From Actinomycetota bacterium (GTDB lineage: Bacteria; Actinomycetota; Actinomycetes; Nanopelagicales; Nanopelagicaceae): 9,041 nucleotides of DNA. A model generated the notes under the pieces. The model had not been told where the DNA came from. It saw only the letters and a list, made by a program, of their open reading frames with translations, and made no database searches. The number at the start of each line of letters is the position of its first letter. Position 1 is the stretch's first letter. The stretch lies in assembly GCA_009705075.1 (NCBI GenBank), contig WLCY01000012.1:1-9041 (forward strand), given 5' to 3'. Below are positions 1 to 5,762 of this stretch, one piece after another. Both the position numbers and the translations under genes were made by a program.

Positions 1-597
1 GCCAACATCTGCCGCCTTTGTGAAGATACCTCCGCCTACGCGCATGAACATCGCGAGCATCGCAGCACCGAAACCAAATCCTTCAAGAACTGCTGGTGCA
101 TTTTCACGATAAATCGCAACCACAAGTGAGGCACCGAGAAGTCCAAGGCCAACGGTTGTCATTCCAACTACGCCACCAGTACGGAAAGCAATCTTTACCG
201 CATTCTCAGCCGACTTCTGGCGAGCTGCTTCTGCAACGCGAACATTTGCGCGGACTGCAAGCCACATTCCGTTATATCCAACTGCTGCAGAAAATGCTGC
301 CCCCAGCAAGAAGAAGATCGAGCGACCTAAACGAATGTCGAATTCTCCAGGAAGTGCGAAGAGTAGAAAGAAAACTATTCCTACGAAATATGAAAGGGTT
401 TTGAATTGACGATTGAGGTATGCGGCTGCACCTTCTTGAACGGCAGCGGCGATCTCCTTCATTTTCTCGGTTCCTTCATCCGCGGCGAGAACTTGTGCGC
501 GAAGTGCATAAGCGATGGCTAGAGCCACCAGAGAAATGCCTAGAACTACATAAACGTAGGTCAGGTTGGAACCAGTTACATGGACCAGATTTTCCAC
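1..597 (-). CDS. hppA: Membrane-bound proton-translocating pyrophosphatase, N-terminal part (partial)
   Basis: This is the first 199 codons of an integral-membrane pyrophosphatase, which hydrolyses PPi and pumps H+ (some relatives pump Na+) across the cytoplasmic membrane. The start is GTG at 597-595, 6 nt after a good ribosome site (AGGAG, 604-608), and the frame is open to the window edge. Residues 11-33 form a first membrane helix. An EGAAAYLNRQ motif at 55-64 is characteristic of the family. Hydrophobic stretches follow at 69-82, 94-116 and 141-162. The fragment ends in GGGIFTKAADVG (188-199), the start of the conserved pyrophosphate-binding segment. The family is usually about 670-800 residues, so roughly 70% lies outside the window. 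The Ala/Lys site that separates K+-independent from K+-dependent enzymes is not visible, so that subtype cannot be called. It is transcribed divergently from dedA. Confidence 0.95.
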   Translation of the reverse strand, partial: MENLVHVTGSNLTYVYVVLGISLVALAIAYALRAQVLAADEGTEKMKEIAAAVQEGAAAYLNRQFKTLSYFVGIVFFLLFALPGEFDIRLGRSIFFLLGAAFSAAVGYNGMWLAVRANVRVAEAARQKSAENAVKIAFRTGGVVGMTTVGLGLLGASLVVAIYRENAPAVLEGFGFGAAMLAMFMRVGGGIFTKAADVG

Positions 598-603
598 GAA
601 GAT

Positions 604-608
604 CTCCT
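604..608 (-). promoter_or_regulatory. Ribosome binding site of hppA
   Basis: AGGAG on the minus strand lies 6 nt before the GTG at 597-595. It is what fixes this non-ATG start, because no competing ATG lies in frame at a comparable distance. Confidence 0.8.
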
Positions 609-641
609 ATAGGTGCGTCGTTGAACTTGTCGGTGAATCTC

Positions 642-661
642 GAGCCCCATCTTTAGGGCTC
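642..661 (-). promoter_or_regulatory. Stem-loop in the hppA leader
   Basis: Two 6-nt arms, GAGCCC and GGGCTC, are perfectly complementary around an 8-nt loop. The hairpin would begin about 8-10 nt into the transcript from the promoter proposed at 676-704 and leaves the ribosome site free. No U-tract follows, so it does not look like a terminator. A role in mRNA stability or leader control is possible but unproven. Confidence 0.45.
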
Positions 662-675
662 ATTAGAAGCGAAAG

Positions 676-704
676 ATTACACATAGAACCACTGTGAGAT
701 GCAA
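676..704 (-). promoter_or_regulatory. Probable housekeeping promoter of hppA
   Basis: On the minus strand there is a -10 element TGTAAT (676-681, 5 of 6 to TATAAT) and a weak -35 TTGCAT (699-704, TTG conserved), separated by exactly 17 bp. The predicted start near 669 gives a leader of about 70 nt ending in the AGGAG site. Confidence 0.5.
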
Positions 705-734
705 ATAAATAGGTATACGTTTAATTTATATGGG

Positions 735-740
735 TATATT
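735..740 (+). promoter_or_regulatory. Candidate -10 element of dedA
   Basis: TATATT lies 9 nt before the ATG at 750. No convincing -35 is seen upstream and there is no Shine-Dalgarno sequence before the ATG, so the transcript may be leaderless or carry only a few leader bases. The spacing is slightly long for a strictly leaderless start. Confidence 0.3.
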
Positions 741-749
741 TGCCGCTCT

Positions 750-1391
750 ATGGACATCTTCCACGCCTTTAATGCCGAGTCTGCAATTAATTCCTTCGGC
801 TTGGCTGGCATCTTCCTTATCCTCTTCGTCGAAACTGGGCTTCCGATAGTCATCGGCTTGCCGGGGGATTCGCTGCTCTTTATGGCTGGAATTGCCGCAT
901 CTGGAACGGGCGAGGTCATCAAAATCCACCTCTCGATCCGTGAACTCGCAATTGGCGCCCCATTATTTGCAATTACTGGTTCTCAATTTGGCCATTGGCT
1001 GGGCTACACCTACGGCAGTAAATTATTTGGTCGCGAAGATTCTAAGTATTTCAATCCAAAGCGGCTAAAGACGTTACAAAAATGGATCGATAAATATGGC
1101 ATTGGAAAGATGATTTTTCTTGGGCGATTTATTCCAATTGTGCGCCACCTAGTAAATCCTGCCGCTGGTGTTGCGCAGATGAGCTACAAAAGATTCTTTC
1201 TTTGGAACGTGGGCAGTGCGATTGTTTGGACTCAGGGATTTATTTGGGGCGGATATGTTCTCGGTGAAAAATTAAAAGGCTCCGTAGATAAATATGTTCT
1301 TCCTATCGTTGCAATAATTGTAATTGTTTCGATAGCGCCGATATTTTGGGAGATATTTAAAGAGTGGCGAAGCCGCAAACACTTAAGTTAA
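750..1391 (+). CDS. DedA-family membrane protein
   Basis: A 213-residue integral membrane protein of the DedA (SNARE-associated/VTT) superfamily. Members are inner-membrane transporters or lipid flippases tied to envelope integrity and proton-dependent homeostasis; the substrate here is unknown. An E29-T-G-L-P segment followed by LPGDSLLF (D40) matches the paired acidic residues essential in E. coli YqjA/YghB. GRFIPIVR (125-132) supplies the conserved arginine pair R126 and R132, followed by NPAAG and a W-N-V-G-S-A-I-V-W re-entrant/membrane segment. A C-terminal helix spans about 183-200, ending in a basic tail. The frame is open from an ATG at 699, but the first 17 codons (with Tyr, Arg and Cys) do not resemble the family, while MDIFHAFN does, so I start at 750. 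The stop codon lies 1 bp from the convergent pyrE stop. Confidence 0.88.
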   Translation: MDIFHAFNAESAINSFGLAGIFLILFVETGLPIVIGLPGDSLLFMAGIAASGTGEVIKIHLSIRELAIGAPLFAITGSQFGHWLGYTYGSKLFGREDSKYFNPKRLKTLQKWIDKYGIGKMIFLGRFIPIVRHLVNPAAGVAQMSYKRFFLWNVGSAIVWTQGFIWGGYVLGEKLKGSVDKYVLPIVAIIVIVSIAPIFWEIFKEWRSRKHLS

Positions 1392-1392
1392 G

Positions 1393-1926
1393 TTACAGAC
1401 CTAAATCTGCAAGTTGATAAGCAGCAAGATATTCCAAGCCATTCTCGGCAATAAGCGGGGCCGCGCCACGTTCCACAATAACTGCAACACCAACGACAAT
1501 TGCGCCAGCTTCTTTTAGCGCTTCAACTGCTGTCATAACCGAACCACCAGTTGTTGATGTATCTTCAACTGCTAGAACTCTTCGGCCTTTGACGTCTGGT
1601 CCTTCAATCCGACGTTGCAAACCATGTGCTTTCTCGGCCTTACGAACTACAAAAGAATCTAACTTTCGTCCTTTGCTTGCTGCGACATGCATCATTGCGG
1701 TAGCGACAGGATCCGCACCAAGTGTTAATCCACCGACTGCTTCAAAATCCCAATCTTTAGTTAATTCAAGCATTACTTCACCAACGAGTGGCGCAGCTAC
1801 TGCATCAAGAGTTACGCGACGAAGATCGACGTAATAGTCTGCTTCTTTGCCAGAAGAGAGAATTACCTTTCCGTGGACTACGGCTTTATTTAAAATCTCT
1901 TCTTTCAATTTATCGCGTGAATTCAT
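1393..1926 (-). CDS. pyrE: Orotate phosphoribosyltransferase
   Basis: A 177-residue cytoplasmic enzyme that joins orotate and PRPP to give orotidine monophosphate and PPi in de novo pyrimidine synthesis. The PRPP-binding motif VLAVEDTSTTGGS lies at 118-129, with its acidic pair E121-D122. The flexible catalytic loop RKAEKAHG (95-102) carries the expected Lys and His, and GGLTLGADPVA (65-75) is the conserved orotate-enzyme segment. The length is normal for actinobacterial PyrE. The ATG lies 9 nt after the hspR stop, and only a weak purine run (GAAGAGG) inside hspR could act as a ribosome site. Translation and transcription therefore probably depend on the upstream heat-shock operon. A general purine-type phosphoribosyltransferase is less likely given the loop and the GGLTLGADP segment. 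Confidence 0.93.
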   Translation of the reverse strand: MNSRDKLKEEILNKAVVHGKVILSSGKEADYYVDLRRVTLDAVAAPLVGEVMLELTKDWDFEAVGGLTLGADPVATAMMHVAASKGRKLDSFVVRKAEKAHGLQRRIEGPDVKGRRVLAVEDTSTTGGSVMTAVEALKEAGAIVVGVAVIVERGAAPLIAENGLEYLAAYQLADLGL

Positions 1927-1935
1927 GCGTGAACC

Positions 1936-2313
1936 TTAGCCCTCTTCCTTATATACAACGATTGTTTGTTTGCCTTTTCTGACAAGTGATTTTGGCGGAT
2001 TCGCTTCAATTAGCGCATCAACTTCGGTGCGTAGTTTCGCCACTTCTAGCGCCATTGAGGCAACCGCAGATTCCAGCTCCATGATTCGTTTAATGCCCGC
2101 AAGGTTTATACCTTCACCGACTAGTCGTTGAATATTTCGAAGTGATGCAATATCGAGTAGTGAATATCTACGGCCACGCCCTGAAGCTCGACCAGGTGAA
2201 ACAAGGCCCATGCGATCATATTGACGCAGTGTCTGTGGATGCATTCCTGAGAGTTGAGATGCGATAGAGATTACATAAACCGCTTCATCATCTGAATGTT
2301 CATCGTTGCTCAT
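1936..2313 (-). CDS. hspR: Heat-shock repressor HspR (MerR family)
   Basis: A 125-residue DNA-binding repressor of the dnaK regulon. Residues 12-50 form a MerR-type winged helix-turn-helix (YVISIASQLSGMHPQTLRQY, then D-R-M-G-L-V-S-P and S-G-R-G-R-R-Y). A recognition-wing continuation follows, then a heptad-rich dimerisation helix at about 75-103. The Met-His-Pro-Gln-Thr-Leu-Arg-Gln-Tyr-Asp signature is typical of HspR, as is its place as the last chaperone-cluster gene. The ATG lies 3 nt after the dnaJ stop, with GAGGG about 8 nt further upstream as ribosome site. In Streptomyces, HspR with DnaK as co-repressor binds HAIR sequences; matching sites lie ahead of dnaK at 5644-5687, so autoregulation of the operon is expected. 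There are no cysteines, so direct thiol redox sensing is unlikely. Confidence 0.94.
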   Translation of the reverse strand: MSNDEHSDDEAVYVISIASQLSGMHPQTLRQYDRMGLVSPGRASGRGRRYSLLDIASLRNIQRLVGEGINLAGIKRIMELESAVASMALEVAKLRTEVDALIEANPPKSLVRKGKQTIVVYKEEG

Positions 2314-2316
2314 TAG

Positions 2317-3240
2317 TTATGCCCTCGCTTTCTGAGCTAAATCAATCCGTGGGTTAAATTCTTCTGTTGCTTTTGCAAATGCTTCCAGCGCTTCTTTTGC
2401 TTTTCCATCAACGCGTTGTGGAACTTGAATTTCAACCGTTATCAATAAATCTCCAGTACCTCGGGCAGTTTTAACGCCGCGAGATTTAATGCGAAGTGTT
2501 CGGCCATTTGGAGTTCCTGGCGCTATTCGGACTGTAACTTCATCGCCATCAAGTGTTGGAACTTTGATATCCGCACCCAGCGCTGCTTCAGCAAATGTAA
2601 CTGGAAGAGCCATTAACAAGTTTAATTCGTTGCGTGAAAAGATTGGATGCTTCACAACGTTCACGGTAACAAACAAATCTCCTGGGCCTGCTGGCCCTTG
2701 GCCACCGCGACCTTTCAATTTTATTTTTGCGCCATCATTGATTCCTGCTGGAATTCTTGTGGTAACCGAGTTGGACTTACCGCCATGTGGGGCAAGTTTT
2801 AAATCGAGTTCAGTTCCATAAATAGAATCTCGAAAAGAAATAGTTGTTGTAGCCGCTAAATCTTGACCGCGCCTTGGTCCACGCCCTGCACCAAAAATTG
2901 TTCCAAAAATATCCTGTGATCCACCGCCGAAGAGATCTGAAAAATCTCCCCCTTGAAACCCGCCACCACCGAAATTTGCTCCACCTTGTGGAATACGTCC
3001 ACCTTTAAAGGCTTCGCGCATTTCATCATATTCCGCTCGTTTTTTGTCGTCCGATAAAACTTCATAGGCTTCGGAGACAGATTTGAATTTCTCTTCTAAC
3101 TTCTTATCGCCCTTGGTCTTATCGGGATGTAGCTCTCTAGCGAGTTTGCGATACTGCTTTTTTACAGCGGCAGCATCATCACTTTTTTTGACGCCAAGGA
3201 TTGAATACAAATCCTTCTCGTATAAATCCTTGGCCGCCAT
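2317..3240 (-). CDS. dnaJ: DnaJ-type Hsp40 co-chaperone lacking the zinc-finger domain
   Basis: A 307-residue co-chaperone that delivers substrates to DnaK and stimulates its ATPase. The J domain is at about 9-73 with the HPD motif at 38-40. It is followed by a Gly/Phe-rich linker (80-122) and the two beta-rich C-terminal substrate-binding domains (about 125-275). The four CxxCxGxG zinc repeats of classical DnaJ are absent: a short APHGGKSNS-type loop (150-158) sits where they would be inserted, and there is no cysteine in the whole protein. This makes it a class B (CbpA-like) Hsp40. The frame is open to an ATG at 3282, but that start lies inside grpE. The ATG at 3240, preceded by AAGGA with 9-nt spacing and 16 nt after the grpE stop, fits better and begins just ahead of the J domain. 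Confidence 0.92.
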   Translation of the reverse strand: MAAKDLYEKDLYSILGVKKSDDAAAVKKQYRKLARELHPDKTKGDKKLEEKFKSVSEAYEVLSDDKKRAEYDEMREAFKGGRIPQGGANFGGGGFQGGDFSDLFGGGSQDIFGTIFGAGRGPRRGQDLAATTTISFRDSIYGTELDLKLAPHGGKSNSVTTRIPAGINDGAKIKLKGRGGQGPAGPGDLFVTVNVVKHPIFSRNELNLLMALPVTFAEAALGADIKVPTLDGDEVTVRIAPGTPNGRTLRIKSRGVKTARGTGDLLITVEIQVPQRVDGKAKEALEAFAKATEEFNPRIDLAQKARA

Positions 3241-3256
3241 AATTCCGGTTCCTTGA

Positions 3257-3760
3257 TTAGTTTTCTGGATCGGTAACTGCAACCCGTGCTGGGCGAATTA
3301 CGCGTTCTTTGAATTTAAAACCTGGTTGTAAAACTTGAGTAACCAAAGTTTCAGTCACATCTGGTGAAGTGGAGTGCATCAGCGCTTCATGAATATTTGG
3401 ATCAAAAGCAACGTTCACTTCAGAAAATTGGGATAGCCCTAATTTTGTTGTTATTGCTACCAATTGATCCGCTACCGCTTTAAAACCACCTGTAAGTTCA
3501 CCATGCTCTTCTGCTCGCGAAATATCATCGAGGACAGGGAGTAACTCAGATAAAACAACCGCAGTTGTGATTTCATTTGCGGTGATGCGATCTCGATCAA
3601 CTCGCTTACGATAATTTGAATATTCGGCTTGAACGCGTTGTAAGTCTGAAGTCAATACCGCAACTTCATCTACCTCTACTTCGGCAAGCGCTTCGTTTAC
3701 CGCGTCAGAGAGCTCCTTATCGGAACTCTCTGGCACAGTGTTTTCGGATTCAGTTGTCAC
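3257..3760 (-). CDS. grpE: Nucleotide exchange factor GrpE
   Basis: A 167-residue cytoplasmic dimer that releases ADP from DnaK. The acidic, low-complexity N-terminus (about 1-35) is followed by the long dimerisation helix with [18 protein letters not shown] (41-58) and [17 protein letters not shown]. The beta-wing contains [13 protein letters not shown] and ends in [17 protein letters not shown], the usual GrpE C-terminus. The start is GTG at 3760-3758, overlapping the dnaK stop in a GTGA arrangement (4-nt overlap), which points to translational coupling and fixed stoichiometry with DnaK. Confidence 0.95.
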   Translation of the reverse strand: MTTESENTVPESSDKELSDAVNEALAEVEVDEVAVLTSDLQRVQAEYSNYRKRVDRDRITANEITTAVVLSELLPVLDDISRAEEHGELTGGFKAVADQLVAITTKLGLSQFSEVNVAFDPNIHEALMHSTSPDVTETLVTQVLQPGFKFKERVIRPARVAVTDPEN

Positions 3761-5580
3761 TTACTTTCTTCAACAATCTCGGCATCTTGAACACCATCAT
3801 CAGCCTGTGGAGCTTCTGCTGTTGCTGCATTTGCTGCGTAAAGAGCAGCGCCTAATTGTTGGGAGAGTTCGCTAGTTTTTTCTGTTGCGCTCTTAATTGC
3901 AGCAAGATCAGTTCCTTCTAGCGCCTTCTTCAAATCTGCAATTGCGGTTTCAACTTCCACACGCTTCTCGGCGTTTTCACCCTCTGCAAATTTTTCGGCG
4001 TTATCTTTTAAGAACTTCTCTGTTTGATAAACAAGGGAGTCACCAGTGTTGCGAACTTCTGCTTCTTCGCGACGCGCCTTATCTTCATCTGCATGTGCCT
4101 CTGCATCCTTCATCATGCGATCAATCTCTTCCTTTGAAAGAGCCGATCCTCCGGTAATAGTCATTGACTGTTCTTTGCCGGTTCCAAGATCTTTTGCAGA
4201 AACGTGAACGATTCCGTTCGCATCAATATCGAATGTAACTTCGATTTGTGGAATTCCACGAGGCGCTGGTGCGATTCCGGTCAATTCGAACATGCCAAGG
4301 CGCTTGTTATAAGCAGCCATTTCACGCTCACCTTGGAAGGCTTGAATTTGGACCGCAGGTTGATTGTCATCAGCTGTTGTGAAGATTTCAGAACGCTTTG
4401 TTGGGATGGTTGTGTTGCGTTCGATCAACTTAGTCATAACGCCACCCTTGGTTTCGATTCCAAGTGAAAGTGGAGTTACATCTAGAAGTAGAACGTCTTT
4501 AACTTCACCTTTAAGAACACCGGCTTGAAGCGCTGCACCAACTGCAACAACTTCATCTGGATTTACGCCCTTATTTGGTTCTTTACCGCCAGTTAAATCG
4601 CGTACAAGATCAACAACTGCTGGCATACGTGTAGATCCGCCAACTAGTACTACGTGATCAATATCCGCAATTGGAATTCCGGCATCTTTTAGAACTGATT
4701 GGAAAGGCTTCTTGCAGCGATCAAGTAGATCGGCAGTCATTCCTTGGAATTGTGCGCGGGTAATAGTTTCATCTAAGAAAAGTGGGTTCTTCTCGGTGTC
4801 TACCGTGATGTATGGCAGGTTGATTGAAGTTTGCTGAGATGAAGATAATTCAATCTTCGCTTTTTCTGCAGCTTCACGAACGCGTTGCATTGCCATCTTA
4901 TCTTTAGTTAAATCGATACCGTTCTTTGCGGCAAATGTTTTAACAAGGTGATCAACAAGTGATTGATCCCAATCATCGCCACCAAGATTGTTGTCGCCAT
5001 TAGTTGCCTTAACTTCGACAACTCCGTCGCCAATTTCTAGAAGTGAAACGTCAAAAGTTCCACCACCAAGGTCGAATACTAAAATAGTTTGTTCGGCATC
5101 GCCCTTGTCCAAACCATATGCAAGTGCTGCAGCGGTTGGCTCGTTAACAATACGCAGAACATTTAGGCCAGCGATTTCTCCGGCTTCTTTAGTTGCTTGA
5201 CGTTGTGCGTCGTTGAAATATGCAGGAACTGTAATTACTGCATCTGTAACGGTGTCGCCGAGAAAACTTTCGGCATCGCGCTTCAACTTCATCAAAATGC
5301 GAGCGCTGATTTCTTGTGGTGTGTACTTCTTGCCATCAATGTCCATATTCCAGCTCGTGCCCATATGGCGCTTAACTGAACGGATTGTGCGTTCGACGTT
5401 TGTTACTGATTGGCGCTTTGCCACTTCACCAACAAGCACTTCGCCATTCTTGGCAAAGGCCACGATCGATGGGGTTGTGCGGGCACCTTCTGCGTTAGTG
5501 ATTACAGATGGTTCGCCACCTTCTAATACTGATACGCAACTATTTGTGGTTCCTAAGTCGATTCCTACTGCTCTAGCCAT
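3757..5580 (-). CDS. dnaK: Hsp70 chaperone DnaK
   Basis: A 607-residue ATP-dependent chaperone and head gene of the operon. The nucleotide-binding domain shows the phosphate-1 loop [12 protein letters not shown] (4-15), [13 protein letters not shown] (118-130), [13 protein letters not shown] (144-156), phosphate-2 FDLGGGTFD (169-177) and adenosine motif [10 protein letters not shown] (311-320). The linker [14 protein letters not shown] (363-376) leads to the substrate-binding domain and helical lid, which ends in an acidic tail (EIVEESK). It lacks the roughly 24-residue insertion of proteobacterial DnaK, as expected for Actinobacteria and Firmicutes. The ATG at 5580 is preceded by AAGGAG with 8-nt spacing. 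Transcription is probably from the promoter at 5635-5663 and repressed by HspR. Confidence 0.98.
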   Translation of the reverse strand: MARAVGIDLGTTNSCVSVLEGGEPSVITNAEGARTTPSIVAFAKNGEVLVGEVAKRQSVTNVERTIRSVKRHMGTSWNMDIDGKKYTPQEISARILMKLKRDAESFLGDTVTDAVITVPAYFNDAQRQATKEAGEIAGLNVLRIVNEPTAAALAYGLDKGDAEQTILVFDLGGGTFDVSLLEIGDGVVEVKATNGDNNLGGDDWDQSLVDHLVKTFAAKNGIDLTKDKMAMQRVREAAEKAKIELSSSQQTSINLPYITVDTEKNPLFLDETITRAQFQGMTADLLDRCKKPFQSVLKDAGIPIADIDHVVLVGGSTRMPAVVDLVRDLTGGKEPNKGVNPDEVVAVGAALQAGVLKGEVKDVLLLDVTPLSLGIETKGGVMTKLIERNTTIPTKRSEIFTTADDNQPAVQIQAFQGEREMAAYNKRLGMFELTGIAPAPRGIPQIEVTFDIDANGIVHVSAKDLGTGKEQSMTITGGSALSKEEIDRMMKDAEAHADEDKARREEAEVRNTGDSLVYQTEKFLKDNAEKFAEGENAEKRVEVETAIADLKKALEGTDLAAIKSATEKTSELSQQLGAALYAANAATAEAPQADDGVQDAEIVEESK

Positions 5581-5588
5581 TTTTATTG

Positions 5589-5594
5589 CTCCTT
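5589..5594 (-). promoter_or_regulatory. Ribosome binding site of dnaK
   Basis: A strong AAGGAG lies 8 nt before the dnaK ATG within a purine-rich run, the best Shine-Dalgarno sequence in the window. This suits a highly expressed chaperone. Confidence 0.8.
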
Positions 5595-5634
5595 TTTTCT
5601 TCTTTCAGCCTGATTTTTGACCGGCTATGGTCGA

Positions 5635-5663
5635 ATTCTCGCCCTTGAGTCGCCCGATGTCAA
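5635..5663 (-). promoter_or_regulatory. dnaK operon promoter
   Basis: On the minus strand a perfect -35 TTGACA (5658-5663) is followed after exactly 17 bp by GAGAAT (5635-5640, 4 of 6 to TATAAT). The predicted start is near 5628, giving a leader of roughly 48 nt. The HspR operator at 5644-5664 fills the spacer and covers the -35, so a bound repressor would exclude RNA polymerase. Confidence 0.65.
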
Positions 5664-5664
5664 A
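5644..5664. promoter_or_regulatory. HAIR operator 1 (HspR site, core)
   Basis: Plus strand CTTGAGT-N7-TGTCAAA, compared with the HAIR consensus CTTGAGT-N7-ACTCAAG. The left half is a perfect 7 of 7; the right half matches 4 of 7, apparently because it doubles as the -35 TTGACA on the other strand. It lies between the dnaK -10 and -35. Confidence 0.75.
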
Positions 5665-5666
5665 AG

Positions 5667-5687
5667 ATTGAGTCGAACGGGCTCAAG
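5667..5687. promoter_or_regulatory. HAIR operator 2 (HspR site, upstream)
   Basis: Plus strand ATTGAGT-N7-GCTCAAG, matching the HAIR consensus at 12 of 14 positions with the correct 7-nt spacer. It is the better inverted repeat of the two and sits just upstream of the dnaK -35. Its left half is offset 23 bp from that of operator 1, about two helical turns. Confidence 0.8.
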
Positions 5688-5693
5688 TTGAGT
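5687..5693. promoter_or_regulatory. Extra HAIR half-site
   Basis: GTTGAGT directly abuts the right half of operator 2, with its TTGAGT core 20 bp beyond that of operator 2. The expected right half after 7 nt (GTAACGC) does not match, so this is a half-site only. It could extend HspR binding toward the divergent Fe-S gene. Confidence 0.4.
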
Positions 5694-5715
5694 TAATCAG
5701 GTAACGCCTGCTTTT

Positions 5716-5732
5716 GGCGGGATATTCCCGCC
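5716..5732. promoter_or_regulatory. Perfect palindrome upstream of the Fe-S reductase gene
   Basis: GGCGGGA-TAT-TCCCGCC has two exact 7-bp arms around a 3-bp centre. It is centred 39 bp before the ATG at 5763 and overlaps where a -35 would lie for the proposed leaderless promoter. The form suggests a dimeric regulator's operator. I do not recognise the regulator; the site does not match the HAIR or CIRCE consensus. Confidence 0.5.
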
Positions 5733-5750
5733 TGCCCAAGAGTTCGCCCC

Positions 5751-5756
5751 TAACCT
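5751..5756 (+). promoter_or_regulatory. Candidate -10 element giving a leaderless mRNA
   Basis: TAACCT fits the actinobacterial TANNNT pattern and ends 6 nt before the ATG at 5763, so transcription could begin on the A of the start codon. The absence of any Shine-Dalgarno sequence there supports this. No consensus -35 is seen. Confidence 0.45.
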
Positions 5757-5762
5757 TCTCGC

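Noticed and set aside
450..455. Loss of the second cysteine in the first CCG domain of the Fe-S reductase (codons for residues 451-460 of the protein encoded at 5763-7724)
   Set aside because: The C-S-G-D-P-A-R-R form corresponds to the C-T/S-G-D-x-A-R-R variant I associate with this family, so it is not a defect. The relevant DNA is near 7113-7142; the coordinates in this entry are residue numbers.
96..656. Plus-strand open frames across 96-656
   Set aside because: They lie antisense to the clear pyrophosphatase gene, have arginine/leucine-rich composition without any family motif, and are shadow frames.
699..749. Upstream ATG at 699 as the start of the DedA protein
   Set aside because: The extra 17 residues do not resemble the family N-terminus, no ribosome site precedes it, and it would overlap the -35 of the hppA promoter. 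MDIFHAFN at 750 fits the family length.
3241..3282. ATG at 3282 as the DnaJ start
   Set aside because: It lies inside the grpE coding end and adds 14 residues ahead of the J domain. The ATG at 3240 has an AAGGA ribosome site with good spacing.
3334..3354. CTTGAGT within grpE as another HAIR site
   Set aside because: The left half is perfect but the right half after 7 nt (GTTTCAG) does not match, and it is inside coding sequence; most likely chance.
5619..5632. GACC/GGTC hairpin near the dnaK transcription start as an RNA thermometer
   Set aside because: The stem is only 4 bp and does not involve the ribosome site at 5589-5594, so there is no basis for thermometer control.
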